From: Anaerobacillus sp.
Lineage (GTDB): Bacteria; Bacillota; Bacilli; Bacillales_H; Anaerobacillaceae
DNA length: 8,932 nucleotides
NCBI GenBank assembly: GCA_007120055.1
Contig: SKOL01000624.1
Span: 1 to 8,932 of the forward strand
Direction of reading: 5' to 3'
The translations under genes and the position numbers were made by a program. Below the pieces are notes generated by a model. It saw nothing but the letters and a program-made list of their open reading frames with translations. It searched no databases and was not told where the DNA came from. Shown here one piece after another: positions 6,151 to 8,932 of this stretch (position 1 is its first letter; the number at the start of each line of letters is the position of its first letter).

Positions 6151-6921
6151 TTGAACATATTCGTAATAATGAAGCGAACTTTTGATACAGAAGAAAAGAT
6201 TGTAATTAATAATGGGAAAATAAGTGATGACGGTGTGGAATGGGTTATTAATCCTTATGATGAGTATGCTGTCGAAGAAGCAATCTTATTAAAAGAAAAG
6301 CATGGTGGCGAAGTAACGGTTGTTACCTTTGGAGAAGAAGAAGCAGAGAAAGAACTAAGAACGGCTTTAGCGATGGGAGCTGACCGTGGTGTCATTATTG
6401 ATAGCGAGGAAGTAGACGGAATTGATCAATTCACTACAGCTAAGGTACTGGCAAAATTATTGAGTGAGAAAGAATATGACTTGATTTTAGCAGGAAATGT
6501 TGCGGTTGATGGTGGCTCTGGGCAAGTAGGGCCACGAGTTGCTTGTGAACTTGGAATTGAACATGTTACATCAGTAACAAAGATTGATATTAATGGAGAA
6601 AAAGCAACGGTTGAGCGCGACGTTGAAGGTGATAAAGAGATAGTCGAAGTACCAATACCGGTCCTTATTACAGCACAACAAGGATTAAATGAACCGAGAT
6701 ATCCTTCATTGCCAGGTATTATGAAAGCGAAGAAAAAGCCAATCGACCGTCTAGAATTAGATGATTTAGATATTGAAGAAGAGGAAATTGAAGCAAAGAC
6801 AAAAACTTGTGAAGTGTACTTACCACCAAAGAAAGAAGCTGGAAGAGTTCTTGAGGGTGAAGTTAGTGATCAAGTTAAAGAATTAGTTTCTTTATTAAAA
6901 TCTGAAGCTAAAGTATTTTAA
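6151..6921 (+). CDS. etfB: electron transfer flavoprotein, beta subunit
   Basis: EtfB pairs with EtfA to form the FAD heterodimer that accepts electrons from acyl-CoA dehydrogenases. The TTG start at 6151 gives 256 residues beginning MNIFVIMKRTFDTEEKI, as the family does. GGGAGGG (6138-6144) lies 6 bp upstream. VDGGSGQVGPR (119-129) lies in the nucleotide-binding region. NEPRYPSLPGIMKAKKK (180-196) is the EtfB signature, in which Leu187 corresponds to the recognition-loop leucine (Leu195 in human ETF) that docks on acyl-CoA dehydrogenases. The C-terminal third is rich in Glu and Lys. It sits between hbd and etfA, which follows after 16 bp, and an acyl-CoA dehydrogenase gene lies further down the same operon, the expected electron donor. 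Whether this Etf can bifurcate electrons is not decided by the sequence. Confidence 0.95.
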   Translation: MNIFVIMKRTFDTEEKIVINNGKISDDGVEWVINPYDEYAVEEAILLKEKHGGEVTVVTFGEEEAEKELRTALAMGADRGVIIDSEEVDGIDQFTTAKVLAKLLSEKEYDLILAGNVAVDGGSGQVGPRVACELGIEHVTSVTKIDINGEKATVERDVEGDKEIVEVPIPVLITAQQGLNEPRYPSLPGIMKAKKKPIDRLELDDLDIEEEEIEAKTKTCEVYLPPKKEAGRVLEGEVSDQVKELVSLLKSEAKVF

Positions 6922-6937
6922 GTAGGAGGTTATGATA

Positions 6938-7915
6938 ATGAATAGGAAAATTTTAACAGTAGCTGAAATACGTGATAATTCATTCCGAAATGTTTCTTTT
7001 GAAGCAATTGCTGCTGCAAAAGCAGTAGCTGGTGATGTGGAAGTTGTTGGAGTTGTTTTAGGTGATAGTGTTAGTAACATAGCCTCTCAACTGTTTTGGT
7101 ATGGTGCCGACCGAGTGCTAGTAGTTGAACATGAAGATTTGAAAAATTTTACACAGGATAGTTATTCACAAGCATTGCTACAAGTCATTGATGCTGAGGC
7201 TCCAGATGCAGTATTTATGGGGCATACAGCGATCGGTAGAGATTTAAGTCCTAAAGTAGCAATGAAAAAGCAAGCAGGGTTAGTATCTGACGTTACTAAT
7301 ATAGAAAGCGTTGGTGAAGAAGTAGTTTTTACACGCCCGATTTATGCTGGAAAAGCATTTGAGAAAAAAGTGGTGTCAGAAGGTATTATCTTAGCGACAA
7401 TTCGTCCTAATAATATTCAATCCCTAGAAAAAAATGAAACTCTTAACGGAGTGTTGACAAAAGTTGACGTTCAAATTAAAGATTTAAAAACAATAATAAA
7501 GGAAATAGTTCGTAAAAGTACAACGGGAGTAGATTTATCAGAGGCTCAGGTTGTCGTTGCTGGAGGTCGGGGGCTTAAAAGTGAAGAAGGATTTAATAAA
7601 CTTTATGAGTTAGCTGATGTATTAGGAGCTGCAGTAGGAGCTTCTCGTGGTGCGTGTGATGCTGAGTACTGTGATTATTCACTACAAATAGGTCAAACTG
7701 GAAAGGTTGTTACACCAGATTTGTATTTTGCATTAGGAGTTTCTGGTGCGATCCAACACGTTGCTGGAATGTCTAACTCAAAGTGTATTGTTGCAGTAAA
7801 TAAAGATCCAGAAGCAACTATTTTTAGTATTGCCGATTATGGTATAGTTGCAGATTTAAGTGAGGTTCTTCCGTTATTAATTGAGGAACTGAAGAACATT
7901 AAGGTTGGTGTTTAA
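6938..7915 (+). CDS. etfA: electron transfer flavoprotein, alpha subunit
   Basis: EtfA carries the redox-active FAD of the Etf dimer and passes electrons on, usually to the ETF:quinone oxidoreductase. The ATG at 6938 gives 325 residues. It is preferred over the in-frame ATG at 6932 because AGGAGG (6924-6929) is 8 bp from the former and only 2 bp from the latter. The N-terminal domain (about 1-190) is followed by the FAD domain. That domain shows GRGL (210-213), Arg237 in GASRGACD, GQTGKVVTPDLY (252-263), GVSGAIQHVAGM (267-278) and NKDPEATIF (288-296), all hallmarks of the family. The stop codon is one base before the start of the next gene, so translation is probably coupled. Confidence 0.95.
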   Translation: MNRKILTVAEIRDNSFRNVSFEAIAAAKAVAGDVEVVGVVLGDSVSNIASQLFWYGADRVLVVEHEDLKNFTQDSYSQALLQVIDAEAPDAVFMGHTAIGRDLSPKVAMKKQAGLVSDVTNIESVGEEVVFTRPIYAGKAFEKKVVSEGIILATIRPNNIQSLEKNETLNGVLTKVDVQIKDLKTIIKEIVRKSTTGVDLSEAQVVVAGGRGLKSEEGFNKLYELADVLGAAVGASRGACDAEYCDYSLQIGQTGKVVTPDLYFALGVSGAIQHVAGMSNSKCIVAVNKDPEATIFSIADYGIVADLSEVLPLLIEELKNIKVGV

Positions 7916-7916
7916 A

Positions 7917-8765
7917 ATGGTTAAAAATGTTAGTGTAATTGGAGCAGGGACGATGGGAAGAGGCATTGCCTTTTCCTGTGTCACTTCCGGTATTTCAGTA
8001 GTGGTTCAAGATATTAGTGAAGCTAGCATTAATGATTGTAAAAAATATATTGAGAAACAGTTTCAAAAAAATATTGAAAAGGGGTTACTGGCGCCCGAGC
8101 AAGTAGATGACTATAAACAAAAAATCACTTATACATTAACGATAAGCGATGCAGTACAAAATGCTGACCTCGTAATTGAAGCAGTCTTAGAAATTATGGA
8201 ACTGAAAATTAAAATTTTTCAAGAGATAGATCAATTTGCACCTAAGCATGCAATACTCGCGACAAATACATCAACGATGAGCCCGACAGAAATCGCAGCA
8301 CAAACAAGCAGACCCGGCCAATGCATCGCCCTCCACTTCTTTAATCCAGTACCCAAAATGAAACTAATTGAAGTGATATGTGGACTAGAAACATCTGAAG
8401 AAACTATTGAAAAATCATTTGCGTTCGGTGAACAAATCGGCAAAGAATGTGTGAAAATTAATGAATTTCCAGGTTTTGCAGTAAGTAGAATGAATTGCTT
8501 AATCGGGAATGAGGCGATGAACATGGTGATGGAAGGTGTTGGCTCCATAGAAGCTATTGATAAAGCCATAAAACTGGGGTTAAATCACCCAATGGGTCCT
8601 CTTCAGTTAGCTGATCTAGTTGGTTTAGATACTAGACTGCGTAATATGGAATATTTGCATAGTACGTTAGGTGAGAAATACCGTCCTTGTCCTATTTTAA
8701 GTAAGTATGTTAAAGCAGGTAGATTAGGGAGAAAATCCGGAAAAGGATTTTATGATTATAGTTAA
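7917..8765 (+). CDS. second 3-hydroxyacyl-CoA dehydrogenase
   Basis: This is a 282-residue NAD-dependent 3-hydroxyacyl-CoA dehydrogenase, clearly different from the product of 5264-6130. GAGTMG (9-14) is the Rossmann turn and Asp32 the NAD-selecting residue. Ser119, His140 in HFFNP and Glu152 keep the catalytic spacing. The usual Asn of the VNR motif is Ser190 here (FAVSRMN). I recall this substitution in one branch of the family, so it may mark another substrate rather than loss of activity. NHPMGPLQLADLVGLD (223-238) and a GKGFYDY end are typical. The ATG at 7917 begins one base after the etfA stop; AAGGTTGG inside the end of etfA is only a weak ribosome site, so translation probably depends on coupling. 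A different chain length or a branched or aromatic 3-hydroxyacyl-CoA is a reasonable guess for the substrate. Confidence 0.88.
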   Translation: MVKNVSVIGAGTMGRGIAFSCVTSGISVVVQDISEASINDCKKYIEKQFQKNIEKGLLAPEQVDDYKQKITYTLTISDAVQNADLVIEAVLEIMELKIKIFQEIDQFAPKHAILATNTSTMSPTEIAAQTSRPGQCIALHFFNPVPKMKLIEVICGLETSEETIEKSFAFGEQIGKECVKINEFPGFAVSRMNCLIGNEAMNMVMEGVGSIEAIDKAIKLGLNHPMGPLQLADLVGLDTRLRNMEYLHSTLGEKYRPCPILSKYVKAGRLGRKSGKGFYDYS

Positions 8766-8824
8766 TGATAGAAGTTAAGTCGTAGAGAAAAGATTAAGAG
8801 TTTACTATAAAGGAGTGAGAAAAA

Positions 8825-8932
8825 ATGAACTTTGAACTAAGTGAAGATATTAAATTTTTAAAAAGAAATGTTCGTGATTTTGTTCAAACGGAAGTCGAAG
8901 CAGTCGCAATGCAAATAGAAGAAGAAAACAAA
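8825..8932 (+). CDS. acyl-CoA dehydrogenase, N-terminal end (cut by window)
   Basis: Only the first 36 codons are present. The start MNFELSEDIKFLKRNVRDFV is typical of acyl-CoA dehydrogenases, whose first helix carries a similar E-x-x-x-L-x-x-x-x-R-D-F pattern. Such enzymes desaturate acyl-CoA at the alpha-beta bond and hand electrons to Etf, which fits etfBA just upstream. AAAGGAG (8809-8815) lies 9 bp before the ATG. The gene follows the second 3-hydroxyacyl-CoA dehydrogenase by 59 bp with no terminator, so it is probably in the same operon. The subclass (butyryl-, isovaleryl-, glutaryl- or other) cannot be told from this fragment. Confidence 0.75.
   Translation, partial: MNFELSEDIKFLKRNVRDFVQTEVEAVAMQIEEENK

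Noticed and set aside
7905..7916. Earlier TTG/GTG start for the second 3-hydroxyacyl-CoA dehydrogenase
   Set aside because: It would overlap etfA and add residues before the Rossmann fold; ATG 7917 is the natural start.
8231..8569. 112-residue open frame on the minus strand
   Set aside because: It lies wholly inside the second 3-hydroxyacyl-CoA dehydrogenase, has no ribosome site and resembles no family; it is a shadow of the real gene. The other minus-strand frames inside genes were rejected for the same reason.

Overview
The window looks like chromosomal DNA from a low-G+C Gram-positive bacterium, probably an aerobic or facultative Bacillus relative. The evidence is an AT-rich composition, strong purine-rich Shine-Dalgarno sites (AAAGGAG, AAGGAGGAG), TTG start codons on two genes, and AT-rich intergenic leaders. 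Every gene I can support is on the + strand. I see no RNA genes, mobile elements or CRISPR array.

Layout: positions 1-143 hold the 3' end of an FAD-dependent oxidoreductase resembling L-2-hydroxyglutarate oxidase. A 383-bp gap follows, with a probable terminator, a 20-bp perfect palindrome, a good -24/-12 (sigma-54) promoter and a strong hairpin in the transcribed leader. Next come a FabG/MFE-2-like short-chain dehydrogenase (527-1288), a 427-bp gap, and a thiolase gene (1716-2883) that is broken by a frameshift in a run of seven G. Positions 3012-4718 encode a PAS-PAS-AAA+-Fis enhancer-binding protein (a sigma-54 activator), closed by a terminator with 18-bp arms. After a second, near-consensus -24/-12 promoter (4920-4935) and a leader of about 317 nt comes a tight operon: 3-hydroxybutyryl-CoA dehydrogenase, etfB, etfA, a second 3-hydroxyacyl-CoA dehydrogenase, and the start of an acyl-CoA dehydrogenase that runs off the right edge.

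Together the genes cover most of a beta-oxidation cycle. The acyl-CoA dehydrogenase passes electrons to EtfAB, one or more of three dehydrogenases oxidise the 3-hydroxyacyl-CoA, and the thiolase cleaves the 3-ketoacyl-CoA. No enoyl-CoA hydratase is visible; it may lie to the right. The activator gene sits between two -24/-12 promoters, one before the SDR gene and one before the hbd-etf operon. The simplest reading is a sigma-54-controlled catabolic regulon for a short-chain or specialised acyl-CoA, switched on by a signal sensed by the PAS domains. The substrate cannot be told from the sequence.

The most notable points are the frameshifted thiolase, the pair of sigma-54 promoters around the activator gene, the repeated ATTGAATT motif near all three putative control regions, the two long structured leaders, and two different 3-hydroxyacyl-CoA dehydrogenases in one operon, the second lacking the usual active-site Asn.
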